Source: Candidatus Amoebophilus asiaticus 5a2 (lineage in GTDB: Bacteria; Bacteroidota; Bacteroidia; Cytophagales; Amoebophilaceae). From it: a DNA stretch of 64,000 nt. The first letter of the stretch is position 1. The number at the start of each line of letters is the position of its first letter. The notes below the pieces were generated by a model. The model was not told the DNA's origin. It saw only the letters and a list, made by a program, of their open reading frames with translations, and made no database searches. Of this stretch, positions 10,254 through 20,548 are shown in pieces. The stretch lies in the NCBI RefSeq assembly GCF_000020565.1, contig NC_010830.1, positions 248,001 to 312,000 of the forward strand, read 5' to 3'. Made by a program: the position numbers and the translations under genes.

Positions 10254-11426
10254 TTATTCTGGATAAAGTAAATAATTTTTACGTAAAATCTTATATCTGT
10301 TTAAATCTGCTTGCCAACTAGCTCTTATTTCTTTTTCAGACAGGCCTGCTTCTATTTGCTGTCGAAGAGTTGCATGACCTGCATGTAAGTCAAAACTTTT
10401 CTCAAAGAAAGGTATATTCTGTTCTTTGGCTAATTTATAAAAATGTAATAGATAAGCTAGTTTAATAAAAGAGCTAGGTATCACCTCTCGAAGGTCAAGC
10501 CCATAACATTGCTTATCTTGATATTTGGGCGAAGTAGCCATGCCCGGTATACTAACAGGAATAAAATTAAAATTACCCCAGGTTTTATCTGGATAACCGA
10601 TTACCTGAAAAGGATAATCTGTGCCCCTCCCAACACTCATAATGGTTCCTTCAAAAAGCCCTAAAGAAGGATAGAGTGCTACAGCCTGCCTGTTGGCTAA
10701 ATTCGGTGAGGGCTTATGTGGTAATTCATAGCCAGTTTGGTGGGTATAGTTTTTGAGTGATATAATTTCTAAATTACATTTTAACCCATCTTTTAACCAC
10801 CCTTCCTCATTGATCATGCTCGCCAACTCACCTATGGTAAGACCATATACAATAGGAATAGGATGCATGCCTATAAAAGATTGTACATGCTTTTCTAGCA
10901 CAGGCCCATCTACATAATGTGCATTGGGATTAGGCCTATCTAGTAACAATAATGGTTTGGAACAGGAAACACACGCTTCCATCACATAATGCAATGTACT
11001 GATATAGGTAAAGAAGCGAACTCCAACATCCTGAATATCAAAAATAACCAAGTCTATCCCTTCTAACATAGAAGGGGTAAGTCTTTTTGATTGCTGCTTA
11101 TATAGTGACACAATTTCTATACCTGTGCGCGTATCTATGGTATCTTCATCAAATTCCCCAGCATCTTTTTGACCTCTAAAGCCATGTTCAGGAGCCAATA
11201 TCTTTTTAATTATTACACCATGCTTCAATAATATATCAACTAAATGCACTCCCTTTACTTGGGAAGCTGCATTCGCTATAACTGCAATATTTTTATTTCT
11301 TAATTTAGGTAAATATGCGTCCAGCTGTTCAGCACCCGTAATTACTTGAGAGGCAGTATGAGCCGTTATAGTAAAAGGATAACTTAATAGGATAAATGAT
11401 AAGGTTAGCAACCAACGGAAGGTCAT
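10254..11426 (-). CDS. namZ: DUF1343 / NamZ-type exo-beta-N-acetylmuramidase
   Basis: This 390-residue protein belongs to the DUF1343 family, whose characterised member NamZ removes terminal N-acetylmuramic acid from peptidoglycan fragments. Residues 1-22 are a signal peptide (hydrophobic LLTLSFILLSYPFTITA). Family-like segments include the APEHGFRG motif, VIFDIQDVG(V)RFFTYIST, LLDRPNPN and VGRGTDYPF. The length fits an essentially complete protein. The context (mraY, mrdA, rodA elsewhere in the window) supports a cell that still makes and turns over peptidoglycan. It follows sodA on the same strand with a 191-base gap and is followed by its own terminator. NamZ activity itself is inferred from family membership. 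Confidence 0.82.
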   Translation of the reverse strand: MTFRWLLTLSFILLSYPFTITAHTASQVITGAEQLDAYLPKLRNKNIAVIANAASQVKGVHLVDILLKHGVIIKKILAPEHGFRGQKDAGEFDEDTIDTRTGIEIVSLYKQQSKRLTPSMLEGIDLVIFDIQDVGVRFFTYISTLHYVMEACVSCSKPLLLLDRPNPNAHYVDGPVLEKHVQSFIGMHPIPIVYGLTIGELASMINEEGWLKDGLKCNLEIISLKNYTHQTGYELPHKPSPNLANRQAVALYPSLGLFEGTIMSVGRGTDYPFQVIGYPDKTWGNFNFIPVSIPGMATSPKYQDKQCYGLDLREVIPSSFIKLAYLLHFYKLAKEQNIPFFEKSFDLHAGHATLRQQIEAGLSEKEIRASWQADLNRYKILRKNYLLYPE

Positions 11427-11487
11427 CTAAGTAATTTTATATTAATTTATATACGAGCTTATATTTTTCTAATAAGCATTAAAGTAA

Positions 11488-11540
11488 TTCCGGAACTAAA
11501 TCTTAACCCTTAAAATGTGGCCATATTAACAGTTCCGGAA
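11488..11540. other. Inverted repeat between sodA and the namZ-like gene
   Basis: TTCCGGAACT at 11488-11497 and its exact complement at 11531-11540, each arm being itself near-palindromic. No T tract follows on the minus strand, so a terminator is uncertain; a protein-binding site upstream of the namZ-like gene is possible. Confidence 0.35.
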
Positions 11541-11617
11541 GATTTTTACAAAGTGCTATTATAATGTACAAACCATAAATAACTAGTTACATTATAATAT
11601 AGCTCATAACACACCCT

Positions 11618-12235
11618 TTAAGGCATAGGTGCCTGAAACCTTTTATTTACTTCTTCCCAGTTAACTATATTCCAAAAAGCATCTATATATTCAGCCCTTC
11701 TATTTTGATATTTAAGGTAATAGCCGTGTTCCCAAACATCTAACCCTAGTACAGGAATTCCTCTAGACCCTTCTTCCACTATATCCATAATCGGATTATC
11801 TTGGTTGGCAGTAGAACAGATAAATAGCTCGCCTGTAATATCCTTGCATAACCAAGCCCATCCAGAGCCAAATTGTTCTAGTGCAGCTTGGGCAAAAGCT
11901 TCTTTGAATTGAGCAAAGCCTTGGAATTTTTGATTGATCGCATCTACTATTGCACCTGTAGGTTCTCCTCCACCATTGGGTGTAAGCATAGGCCAAAATA
12001 GATTATGATTATAGTATCCTCCTCCATTATTTCTTACTACCACACTATAATTACTTACATTTTTAAGAATATCTTCTATTGATCTTGCTGCTAGGTCAGT
12101 GCCCTCTATAGCTTTATTAAATTTATCTAAATAAGCTTGGTGATGCTTAGCATGGTGCAATTGCATGGTTGTAGCATCTATATGTGGCTCTAATGCCTCA
12201 GGTGCATACGGAAGCGTTGGTAATTCAAAAGCCAT
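11618..12235 (-). CDS. sodA: Superoxide dismutase, Fe/Mn family
   Basis: The enzyme converts superoxide to hydrogen peroxide and oxygen. The 205-residue chain has all four metal ligands: H27, H77 (in [11 protein letters not shown]), D166 and H170 (in DVWEHGYY). Gly-rich GGGYYNH together with STANQDNP, which places the outer-sphere glutamine in the C-terminal domain, points to the manganese type, though metal use in this family cannot be fixed from sequence. There is no signal peptide, so it is cytoplasmic. It lies between tadA and the namZ-like gene on the same strand. An enzyme of this kind would be useful against oxidative attack by a host. Confidence 0.95.
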   Translation of the reverse strand: MAFELPTLPYAPEALEPHIDATTMQLHHAKHHQAYLDKFNKAIEGTDLAARSIEDILKNVSNYSVVVRNNGGGYYNHNLFWPMLTPNGGGEPTGAIVDAINQKFQGFAQFKEAFAQAALEQFGSGWAWLCKDITGELFICSTANQDNPIMDIVEEGSRGIPVLGLDVWEHGYYLKYQNRRAEYIDAFWNIVNWEEVNKRFQAPMP

Positions 12236-12312
12236 AGTTGTTTATATTTTTTCTGTTAAAAATTAGAATGATATTCAAAAATATATAAGCCAATTCTTAA
12301 GTGAAACTACAA

Positions 12313-12780
12313 TTATTCCCTTAATTTCGCAAAAAAGGACTGTAAAACTTTTTGACTTTCTTGCTCTAGTATTCCAGCATCTATTTTCGTTTTAGGATGT
12401 AGAACATTAGTGCCAAATGTCCTATAACCAAGCCTTATATCACTTGCTGAAAAAACAATTCTAGATAATTTAGACCAAAAAGTTGCACTAGCACACATCA
12501 GGCAAGGCTCCAGTGTTACATATAAGGTACAGTCTGGCAAATACTTACCGCCTATATAGCTAAATGCAGAAGAAAGCGCCAGCATTTCAGCATGCGCTGT
12601 AGCATCTTTTAACTTTTCTACTTGATTATGTGCTTTAGCAATAATACGGTTATTGCTAACGACTACTGCCCCTACTGGGATTTCATTTACCTCATACGCT
12701 TTCATAGCCTCTTGTAGGGCTATACGCATAAAATACTCATCATCAAATACTATTTTTTGGTAGGAAGATTGCTTATCCAT
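12313..12780 (-). CDS. tadA: tRNA-specific adenosine deaminase
   Basis: TadA converts the wobble adenosine A34 of tRNA-Arg(ACG) to inosine. The 155-residue protein has the cytidine-deaminase fold signature: zinc ligand and catalytic acid in HAE (H63, E65) and the PCxxC pair (C93, C96). NEIPVGAVVV near residues 32-41 is typical of the family. Length is normal. It is the first gene of a short minus-strand group with sodA and the muramidase-like gene; the ftsH gene upstream ends 151 bases away. Confidence 0.93.
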   Translation of the reverse strand: MDKQSSYQKIVFDDEYFMRIALQEAMKAYEVNEIPVGAVVVSNNRIIAKAHNQVEKLKDATAHAEMLALSSAFSYIGGKYLPDCTLYVTLEPCLMCASATFWSKLSRIVFSASDIRLGYRTFGTNVLHPKTKIDAGILEQESQKVLQSFFAKLRE

Positions 12781-12931
12781 AATATCTGGTCAACTACAAT
12801 TTCTGTACTTTATGGCAACAACAATCTATACTCTAAAAGACAAACAATCTAACTACACAACAACTATCCACATCCACTCAACTCATTAATGCAAGTCGTT
12901 TACATTAAGTATTATTGCTAGATCTAGATGT

Positions 12932-15007
12932 TTAATCTTGCTGCGTTGATTCTTTAGCTTGTTGCTCTTGGTTGTTGTTATTATTCTGCTTATCCGCTGT
13001 AACAGGCTTTCTATTTCTATTATACCTATTCTTATTTGGTATATACCTAGGCTTTGCTTCAGCACCATTGCTTGCTACTGGTATTTTATCTAAAGTAGTA
13101 TCGTGCATAGGATAAGGCCTTGGTCCAATTAGCCTTTCTAAATCCTGTTGGAAAATAACCTCTTTTTTCAATAGCTCTTCAGCAACGCGCTCTAACTGTT
13201 TTCTTTTATTCCATAACAGTTTTCTAGTCCGCTTATAAGCACTATCAACCATTATACGAACCTCTTCATCAATAGTCTGTGCAGTGTTCTCTGAATAAGG
13301 TTTACTAAAAACATATTCTGGTTGACCTTGGTCATGAAAAGAGATGTTGCCTAACTTCTCATTCATTCCATATACAGTAATCATACTATAGGCCATTTTA
13401 GTAACCCGCTCCAAATCATTAAGAGCACCAGTAGAAATCTTTTTAAAAATCAGCTCTTCTGCAGCCCTACCTCCTAGTGCAGTACACATAGTGTCTATCA
13501 ACTGTTCTTTCTGATACAAGAATTGTTCTTTAGGCAAATACTGTGCATAGCCCAATGCAGCCACACCCCTAGGTACAATAGTTACCTTTAACAAAGGATC
13601 GGCATGCTCTAAAAACCAACCAGCAACGGCATGGCCTGCTTCATGATAAGCAACAATACGTTTTTCTTGTGGTGATATAATTTTATTCTTCTTTTCCAAT
13701 CCGCCAATAACCCGATCAATAGCATCTTGGAAATCTTGCATATCTACAGAATTCTTATTTTTCCTAGCGGCAATTAAAGCTGCTTCATTGCTTACGTTAG
13801 CCAGTTCAGCCCCGGCAAAACCAGGAGTCTGTGCAGCTAATTTCTTAACATCTACTTCTTTATCGAGCTTTAAATTTTTCATATGCACCTTAAGTATTGC
13901 TTCCCTATCAGCAATATCTGGCTTGTCAATGCTTATCTGTCGATCAAAACGGCCTGGACGAAGTAGGGCAGGATCTAATACATCTGGTCTGTTAGTAGCT
14001 GCTAAAATGATAATACCTGAATTAGTTCCAAAACCATCCATTTCTACCAACAGTGAGTTCAGCGTATTTTCACGCTCATCGTTACCCCCTGGCATAGACC
14101 CCTTTCCTCTAGACCTTCCAACAGCATCTATTTCATCAATAAAGATAATAGCAGGTGCCTTTTCTTTGGCCTGTTTAAAAAGGTCTCTTACGCGTGCAGC
14201 GCCTACCCCTACAAACATTTCTACAAAGTCAGAACCTGAAATAGAAAAAAAAGGCACCCCTGCTTCACCAGCAACAGCTTTTGCTAGCAAGGTTTTCCCA
14301 GTACCTGGAGGGCCTATTAACAAGGCGCCTTTAGGTATTTTACCTCCTAACCTTGTGAACTTAGTAGGTTCTTTAAGAAATTCTACAATTTCTTTAATTT
14401 CTTCCTTAGCTTCCTGTAAGCCTGCTACATCATTAAAAGTAACTTTTACTCGATTTTCAGCGTCAAAAAGCGCTGCCTTTGATTTACCTATGTTAAAAAT
14501 CTGGCTACCTGGTCCTGCTCCACCACTCATTCTACGCATCAGCAACCAGAAAGCTACCATCAGCAATAAAAAGCTACCAAAATTAAATATAATTGCTATA
14601 AAATCGGTACGTTCCTTAGAAACATACCCAATCCGATCTTCAGGAGAAAGCTTTGCTTCTATCTCCTTAAAATTATCGTTAAATATTTTAGGAGAAGGTA
14701 CTTTAAAAGTGTAATGTGGCGCTTGTTCTATATAAAATGAAAAACGATTTTCTAATTCAGATTTGTAAGGCTCTTTTAAAAAAGCTTCTTCTTTAAGTGT
14801 TACCTCTACTAAATTCTGATTAGTAACCAATACAACTTGCTTTACGTCCTTATTTAGCATAAGCGTTTCAAACCTATGCTCAGAAATAGGAATTGCCGTT
14901 TTTGATTTACCTATATACAATATCCCTATGACTACAATGAGTAATGTAATGATGGACCAAATTTGAGATTTAGATTTTTGGGGCAATTTGTCTTTACCTA
15001 CCTTCAT
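12932..15007 (-). CDS. ftsH: ATP-dependent zinc metalloprotease FtsH
   Basis: FtsH is the membrane-bound AAA+ protease that extracts and degrades misfolded membrane proteins and some regulators. Two transmembrane helices (about residues 17-33 and 137-157) flank a periplasmic domain. The AAA module shows Walker A GPPGTGKT (232-239), Walker [10 protein letters not shown] near 288 and the second region of homology with RPGRFDR near 350. The zinc protease motif HEAGH is at 455-459. The C-terminus is a low-complexity Asn/Gln-rich tail. It follows rsfS by 61 bases, the usual Bacteroidota arrangement, and the pair is divergent from birA. Confidence 0.97.
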   Translation of the reverse strand: MKVGKDKLPQKSKSQIWSIITLLIVVIGILYIGKSKTAIPISEHRFETLMLNKDVKQVVLVTNQNLVEVTLKEEAFLKEPYKSELENRFSFYIEQAPHYTFKVPSPKIFNDNFKEIEAKLSPEDRIGYVSKERTDFIAIIFNFGSFLLLMVAFWLLMRRMSGGAGPGSQIFNIGKSKAALFDAENRVKVTFNDVAGLQEAKEEIKEIVEFLKEPTKFTRLGGKIPKGALLIGPPGTGKTLLAKAVAGEAGVPFFSISGSDFVEMFVGVGAARVRDLFKQAKEKAPAIIFIDEIDAVGRSRGKGSMPGGNDERENTLNSLLVEMDGFGTNSGIIILAATNRPDVLDPALLRPGRFDRQISIDKPDIADREAILKVHMKNLKLDKEVDVKKLAAQTPGFAGAELANVSNEAALIAARKNKNSVDMQDFQDAIDRVIGGLEKKNKIISPQEKRIVAYHEAGHAVAGWFLEHADPLLKVTIVPRGVAALGYAQYLPKEQFLYQKEQLIDTMCTALGGRAAEELIFKKISTGALNDLERVTKMAYSMITVYGMNEKLGNISFHDQGQPEYVFSKPYSENTAQTIDEEVRIMVDSAYKRTRKLLWNKRKQLERVAEELLKKEVIFQQDLERLIGPRPYPMHDTTLDKIPVASNGAEAKPRYIPNKNRYNRNRKPVTADKQNNNNNQEQQAKESTQQD

Positions 15008-15068
15008 AATAACGTTTTTATTGTCAACTAATATATTTTCACTATAAATAATAAATAAGGGTTGAAGC

Positions 15069-15437
15069 TCAAAAATGAGTTATCTCTGCATCACCCCATA
15101 ACATGTCTAGACCATATAAGTCTCTTTTATCTCGATGAAATATATGTACTACTATATCAACATAATCTAGCAAGATCCATTCTCTATTAGCAAACCCCTC
15201 CTTTCTCCAAGGTCGTTGCCCTGATTTCTCATAAGCTGCCTCCATAATCCCTTCTGCAATTGCTTCTATCTGGGTGCTTGCCTGGCCTGTACATAATATA
15301 AAGTAACTGGCTACCGCACTACCTATTTTCTTTAAGTTTAATACACTTATATCTTGAGCTTTCTTATCCTGCATACCTTCTACAATTGCTGTAACAAGGT
15401 CAACCTTTGTTTCATTTTTTCTTTTAACTTGGGGCAT
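15069..15437 (-). CDS. rsfS: Ribosomal silencing factor RsfS
   Basis: RsfS binds L14 on the large subunit and blocks joining with the small subunit when nutrients are short. The 122-residue protein shows the family core, DISVLNLKKIGS then YFILCTGQASTQIEAIAEGI and WILLDYVDIVVHIFHRD. Length is normal. It is the first gene of the rsfS-ftsH unit and its start is 63 bases from that of birA on the other strand, so the gap between them should hold two divergent promoters. Confidence 0.93.
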   Translation of the reverse strand: MPQVKRKNETKVDLVTAIVEGMQDKKAQDISVLNLKKIGSAVASYFILCTGQASTQIEAIAEGIMEAAYEKSGQRPWRKEGFANREWILLDYVDIVVHIFHRDKRDLYGLDMLWGDAEITHF

Positions 15438-15500
15438 AAATTTTTGTTATTCAAACAACTATTTAAAAGTGGAAAATTAATAAATAAATTTAGTAACCTT

Positions 15501-16241
15501 ATGTCATTTGTTGGAGAAAATATTATCTATAAAGCTACTTGTGGCTCAACAAATACCGAAGCCATGAAACTACTCTCGGCTGAAAATGTACCTGAAGGTA
15601 CTGTAATCATTACAGACAACCAAACTAATGGCAGAGGCCAGCGAGCCAATACCTGGACAAGCGAGCCTTACAAAAATCTTACTTTTTCATTAATACTATA
15701 TCCTACTTGGGTAATGATTCAAAATAGTTTTTTGCTCAATATGCTTACAGCAATTAGCATTTATAAAACCTTAAATACATATATACCTAATGGGTTATTT
15801 GTTAAATGGCCCAATGACATCTATTACCAAAACAAGAAAATAGGTGGTGTACTTATTGAAAATCTAATCAACCAAAATAAAATTAAAACTTCAATTATAG
15901 GCATTGGCCTCAACATTAATCAAACAACTTTTAGCTTAACAAATATAACCTCACTCTCTCTAGTATGTGGCCACGAATTTAATTTATCTAGCTTACTTAC
16001 ACAACTTACTGATACTATCCAAACTGAATATGTTCTTCTTGCACAAGGAGAAATAGATATTTTACAGAAAGACTATCTAGCAGCCCTTTATTGGGTATAT
16101 GAACAAAGAACTTTTCAAGATAAGGCGGGTTATTTTCAGGGAGTTATACAAGGGGTAGATGCCATAGGTAGATTGGTAGTACAAAAAGAAAATGGCCAGA
16201 TAGCATACTATGAATGTAAAGAAATAACTTTTATAGCATGA
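15501..16241 (+). CDS. birA: Biotin--[acetyl-CoA-carboxylase] ligase
   Basis: The enzyme activates biotin with ATP and attaches it to carrier proteins. The ATG at 15501 is chosen because the protein then begins directly at the catalytic domain and does not overlap rsfS; the open frame reaches farther upstream but with no family sequence. In the 246-residue product the ATP/biotin loop is G44RGQRANTW and the second motif is K102WPNDIYY followed by KIGGVLIE. There is no N-terminal DNA-binding domain, so it is a class I ligase without repressor function. It is divergent from rsfS-ftsH. Confidence 0.93.
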   Translation: MSFVGENIIYKATCGSTNTEAMKLLSAENVPEGTVIITDNQTNGRGQRANTWTSEPYKNLTFSLILYPTWVMIQNSFLLNMLTAISIYKTLNTYIPNGLFVKWPNDIYYQNKKIGGVLIENLINQNKIKTSIIGIGLNINQTTFSLTNITSLSLVCGHEFNLSSLLTQLTDTIQTEYVLLAQGEIDILQKDYLAALYWVYEQRTFQDKAGYFQGVIQGVDAIGRLVVQKENGQIAYYECKEITFIA

Positions 16242-16340
16242 GAAGCGTGCTAAATTGAGAGAACTGTTTAGATAAGGCAGCTTAGGCAGATAAAATCAAT
16301 GTGGGCTAAATTTATATACTTACCCTTCATGGAAAAATAA

Positions 16341-16468
16341 GAGATAACTGGGCCGGGTCAACAATTAAAAGAATATGTAAAATTAGGTATAAGAGAGGGA
16401 AATAGTATAAATGAGATGTATTATGATCTAATAATGAACTTTTCGATAAAATAAAAGGAACAGAAATA
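16341..16468 (+). pseudogene. Decayed 5' piece of the HD-domain gene
   Basis: Upstream of the inserted IS, the frame translates as a coding-like run (GPGQQLKEYVKLGIREG, ending near an in-frame stop), and a different frame just before the IS reads NELFDKIKGTEI. If the IS and one TA are removed, that second frame joins directly to IDEKAIEKAL in the gene on the far side. At least one frameshift near 16435-16455 separates the two pieces. This looks like the broken N-terminal portion of the gene at 17453-17976. Confidence 0.45.
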
Positions 16469-17452
16469 GAGCTGCTGCGAAAGAGATAAAATAGAGTAGG
16501 AATTTGAATAAAACAGAGAGAGGATCTTGCCAGTAGCGATGCTATTTGTTAAAAAGCATGCTTGAAGTTTATCATACCCGCTATAATATTAAAGCGTAGG
16601 TTATATTTGTTCTGAAAGTTACGGTAAACTTCTGACATAATCTTAAACACCTTGATCTCTCTTATCTTATGCTCTACCTTCATGCGTATGGAGGATAGCT
16701 TTCTGTTATGTTCTTTCTGCTCCTTGGTTAATGGCCGCTTACGGCTCTTTTTATAGGGAATCATGACATTGCTCTGTAGCTTTTGCCAGCCTTGATAACC
16801 ACTATCTGCTAGCTTTAAGCTTTCTTTAGGTAAGAGTTTTTCTCCTTTACGGATTTTAAAGTCATGCTCTTTTCCTTTATGAGATTTGGATACAGAGAGT
16901 ATCTTTCCATCTTCTCACATCACTATCTCTGTTTTTATAGTATGTCGCTTTTTCTTGCCTGAATATGATTTCTTTTGCTTTTTACTAGGCCTTTGCGTAG
17001 GCTGTTCACTCACATCTGCTAATATGCGCAATACCTTATCTGAGGTTAAGCTGCGATCTTTTTTAATGCTAATCTTCTTAGCTAGTAATGGCTCCATTTT
17101 TCTTAACAAGCGGCATATGTTAGCGTTGTGTAAGTTAAACAAATAGCCTAAAAACACATGGCTAATATAAGTGCGATAATACATGAGTACACAGAGCAAT
17201 TTATCTTCCAAGGTAGGTAAATGACTCATCCTACCATGGCGCAGCTTGCTTGATTCTAGCTCTTCAAATACAGGCCTTACTTTTAAAACTAATTGCTCAA
17301 AGGTTTCTAGTCTCAAGCCAGTTATTCTTCTAAAGTTATAGGGATGTTTGCTTATCCTGGTGTACGTTAAATGCATACTTATTCCTTTTATATAATAAGA
17401 ATTACATCTTAACCCTTTTTATCTTCTTTGTCAACCTTTTTCGCAGCAGTTC
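16469..17452 (-). mobile_element. IS5-like insertion sequence, copy A
   Basis: A 984-bp element with terminal inverted repeats (GAGCTGCTGCGAAAG at the low end, complement of GAACTGCTGCGAAAA at the high end) and TA just outside both ends. It carries one transposase gene on the minus strand and is nearly identical to the element at 60921-61905 in opposite orientation. It interrupts an HD-domain gene. Confidence 0.9.
16549..17376 (-). pseudogene. DDE transposase (IS5 family, DDE_4 type), nonsense mutation
   Basis: The 275-codon transposase reads through from MHLTYTRISKHPYNF to MINFKHAF except for one in-frame TGA at 16915-16917, where the other copy in the window has a glycine codon (GGA). Sequence features include the N-terminal HTH-like half, the KSHKGKEHDFKIRKGEK segment, LADSGYQGW with a catalytic-type Asp and VEHKIREIK with a catalytic-type Glu. 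The single substitution divides it into products of 153 residues and a C-terminal fragment, so it is probably inactive unless the stop is read through. Confidence 0.88.
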
Positions 17453-17976
17453 TAATAGATGAAAAGGCCATAGAAAAAGCACTCCATATCATCAAGAAGT
17501 ATCATGCAGGAGTAAAAAGAAAATTAAGTGACCCCTTCTTTACTCACCCTATACAGGTAGCTTTAATTGTGTTAGACTACTCACAAGATCAAGATGCGAT
17601 TTTAGGAGCTTTATTATATGACACCGTCGAAGATACAAGCCTTTCACTTCTCCAAATAGAGATTATGTTTGGTAAAAAAGTAGCTTTTATTGTAGATAAA
17701 GTGACCAACCTAGAAGATGAACTACGAAGGGTAAGCCTACAAGACCATGAAAATATTTATCGCTTGATTAACTATGAAGATGAACGAGCAGCCTATCTAA
17801 AACTGGCAGATAGGTTACATAATATGCGTACTATTAGTGGACACTCTTCTATTGCCAAACAAAAGCATATAGCCAATAAAATATTAAATTTCTTTGTACC
17901 ACTTGCTAAGAATTTGTGGTTAGGAGCCATAAGCAGAAAGCTAGGAAAGTTAAGTTTAGCAGTATTAGGGAAATAA
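17453..17976 (+). pseudogene. SpoT/RelA-type HD-domain protein, 5' end removed by IS
   Basis: The remaining reading frame covers an HD-domain like the ppGpp hydrolase half of RelA/SpoT or the small MESH1 proteins: FTHPIQVALIVLDY, then ALLYDTVEDTSL and YLKLADRLHNMRT. The first His (HP) and the distal Asp (KLADR) are kept, but the His of the HD pair is Tyr (YD instead of HD), which should weaken or abolish metal binding. No ATG begins the frame; the only upstream in-frame start is a TTG at 17428 inside the IS end. The upstream piece before the IS is itself frameshifted. The most likely reading is a decaying gene; expression of a remnant from the IS cannot be excluded. Confidence 0.7.
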
Positions 17977-18561
17977 ATCAGTACCTTTACTTAAAAAAGT
18001 GCAATATGTAAACTAAGTTTATAAAAAATCATAGTACTTACTTTACCATTGAGAAGTAATTTCCAGATAGCTAGGGACTACTTTTTATGTAGCTATTAAA
18101 GGCGAGGGATGTACTTTAGCAATATAGCACATCTTAAATAGAAGCAACCTGCACTAGTTTATATTTAAAAATTTAAGCTGACAGACATAATAAGACAAGA
18201 GAGAAACTTATCAATATAGCCTTATCTTGACAGCTTGGGTTTGAAATAAAATAGTATAAGGCAAATGGGTAACGGTTAATCTGACAGTCTAATTGCAATT
18301 ACCTATATGCAACATACAATTTAAAACAAGTAAGTTTTATTATTTATTATACAAAACAATATCTATTTTTAACTTTCTCATTAATAAATAGCAGTTATAT
18401 AATATTATAGAACTCTTAGCAACTATTTGAAAGTTAACAGGTAGACGCTAACTTTGACTTTAATTTTTATAACGCTAATAAATATTGGTTGCCTGGAATT
18501 AGTACTTACTAAGAACCAGCGTATATGCTTTATGCACTAAAACTTAATTAACACTTAATTT
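17977..18561. other. Non-coding stretch before yidC
   Basis: 585 AT-rich bases with stops in all frames. I see no recognisable gene, RNA or repeat; it must contain the yidC promoter. Confidence 0.6.
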
Positions 18562-20352
18562 ATGGATAAAAATAAACTTATCGGTCTAATACTTATATCT
18601 ATCCTACTCATTGTATATACGCATTTTTTTGATAATAAATTACCAAAGACATCCCAACAAACTACTACTCAAGAAGTAGCTCATAATACTTCCAATATAC
18701 AACTACAAACCTCGGAGGCTACGCTAAATTTACAAACCGGGATTTTTGCTAAAGCTACTCAAGGTGTAACCAAAGACATCATATTAGAAAATAAAGATAT
18801 TCGAGTAACTTTAAGTTCACATGGAGCTAAGGTAAAGGAAGTTATACTTAAACAATACAAAGATTATTTAGGCAAGCCTCTTAAACTCCTAGATGAGCAA
18901 TCCACTAACATGGGTTTTCAGTTCACTTCCAATCAAGCATCAATTAATACGAATACACTCTTTTTTAATACAGATGATACTGATCAGTACATACAACAAG
19001 CATCTATAGGAAAAGTTACTTTTATGATTCCTTTAGGAGAGCCTAACCAATACTTACAGCAAGTTTATACTCTACCTAGCGAAGGTTATGCGCTCACACA
19101 AAATTGGGAATTTGTAGGAACAGAAAATTATATAGATCAAGGTAAAATAGACTTTGTATGGCATGATTTTATTAAAAGAGCCGAAAAAGATGTACAAGCT
19201 TGCCGGAATAAAACTACTATTAACTACTACTTAGCCAACAAAACTTTCAAGCATTTAAAAGAACATACAGAGCAAAAAGAAGAACAAACTATACAAACCC
19301 CTATCCAATGGTTAGCCATTAAGCAGAGGTTCTTTACTGCAGGCATTTTTACAGACCAACCTTTCGAATCAGGCAATATTTTATTAAAACCGACTACACA
19401 GCCTGACAAATTTGTTAAAGAAGCATACACTACGGTAAGTTTAGCTTCTAACAATTTACAACCGATTCAAAAGGGTACATTTAGATTTTATTTTGGACCT
19501 AATACTTATAAGGATTTAAACAGCTTTGCTCAAGGTTTTTCTAAAAATTTACCTTTAGGCTGGCCCATTGTTAAGTGGATCAATTTATATCTTATCATCC
19601 CTATATTTTCATTTATAGAAAAGTATGTAAGTAATTATGGCTTAGTTATACTTATACTTGTCATTTTCATTAAGCTCTTGTTACTCCCGCTTTCTTACAA
19701 ATCCTATATTTCTATGGCTGAAATGAAGGTGCTAAAACCCACCTTAGACGCCTTAAAAGCTAAATACGGAAACGATATGCAAAGCGTGCAGATGGAACAA
19801 GTAAAGCTTTATAGGGAAATGGGAATCAATCCGCTAAGCGGCTGTATACCTGTATTATTACAAATGCCTATCCTATTAGCAATGTTTAATTTTTTCCCCA
19901 ATGCTATAGACTTACGACAAAAAGCTTTTTTGTGGGCTCCTGATTTATCAACCTATGATGCTATTATCAACTTACCCTTTCAAATACCCTTTTATGGAAG
20001 CCATGTAAGTTTATTTACTTTGTTGATGACAGCTTCTACCATCCTATATACCTGGTCTAGCAATCAAGTTAATACACCACAAGGGCCTATGAAGACAATG
20101 TCTTACTTATTGCCTATTACATTTATGTTTATTCTTAACAGTTTCCCTGCTGGTTTAAGTTTCTACTATTTTGTCTCTAACCTATTTACTTTTGCACAGC
20201 AAGCGCTTATAAAAAGGTTTGTAAACGAGGATAAAATCAAGGCAAAGCTGGCTAAGAATAAGGAGAAATCAGCAAATAATAAAGAGGGCTCTTTTAAAAA
20301 GCGCTTTCAAGATGCTATCAAGGCCTCTGCTAGCCATAAAGGAAAGAAATAG
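18562..20352 (+). CDS. yidC: Membrane protein insertase YidC
   Basis: YidC inserts and folds inner-membrane proteins, alone or with Sec. The 596-residue protein has the long form: an N-terminal transmembrane helix (residues 5-22), a large periplasmic domain to about residue 340, and the conserved C-terminal core of five transmembrane segments with GCIPVLLQMPILLAMF and AGLSFYYFVSN. The C-terminal tail is Lys-rich (KAKLAKNKEKSANNKEG), as expected for a ribosome-contacting tail. Length is normal for Bacteroidota. It stands alone, followed by a hairpin. Confidence 0.96.
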   Translation: MDKNKLIGLILISILLIVYTHFFDNKLPKTSQQTTTQEVAHNTSNIQLQTSEATLNLQTGIFAKATQGVTKDIILENKDIRVTLSSHGAKVKEVILKQYKDYLGKPLKLLDEQSTNMGFQFTSNQASINTNTLFFNTDDTDQYIQQASIGKVTFMIPLGEPNQYLQQVYTLPSEGYALTQNWEFVGTENYIDQGKIDFVWHDFIKRAEKDVQACRNKTTINYYLANKTFKHLKEHTEQKEEQTIQTPIQWLAIKQRFFTAGIFTDQPFESGNILLKPTTQPDKFVKEAYTTVSLASNNLQPIQKGTFRFYFGPNTYKDLNSFAQGFSKNLPLGWPIVKWINLYLIIPIFSFIEKYVSNYGLVILILVIFIKLLLLPLSYKSYISMAEMKVLKPTLDALKAKYGNDMQSVQMEQVKLYREMGINPLSGCIPVLLQMPILLAMFNFFPNAIDLRQKAFLWAPDLSTYDAIINLPFQIPFYGSHVSLFTLLMTASTILYTWSSNQVNTPQGPMKTMSYLLPITFMFILNSFPAGLSFYYFVSNLFTFAQQALIKRFVNEDKIKAKLAKNKEKSANNKEGSFKKRFQDAIKASASHKGKK

Positions 20353-20373
20353 TAGCCAAATGAATTATATCTT

Positions 20374-20422
20374 CCTTGTATAGCCCAATATCCACATATC
20401 CAGATACAATGGCTATACAAGG
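20374..20422 (+). terminator. Hairpin downstream of yidC
   Basis: CCTTGTATAGCC at 20374-20385 pairs exactly with GGCTATACAAGG at 20411-20422; the 25-base loop can pair further. It starts 21 bases after the yidC stop. There is no T tract, so it may act as an RNA-end stabiliser as well as or instead of a terminator. Confidence 0.45.
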
Positions 20423-20548
20423 TTACTTAAAAGTATTTATATAGAGCCATCAAATCTTAGGTAAGTAATAGAGTTATCCTAAGACTTGCCGGTTGTCTGT
20501 AAGTAGGATTATTTACAGAGTTTTTGATATTTCAGGACAAGTATAATA

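Noticed and set aside
12886-13068. 60-codon frame overlapping the ftsH 3' end
   Set aside because: Same strand but another frame of the low-complexity ftsH tail; no family match.
13788-14714. 308-codon open frame opposite ftsH
   Set aside because: It is antisense to the AAA domain of ftsH, which is fully conserved; composition is that of a shadow frame.
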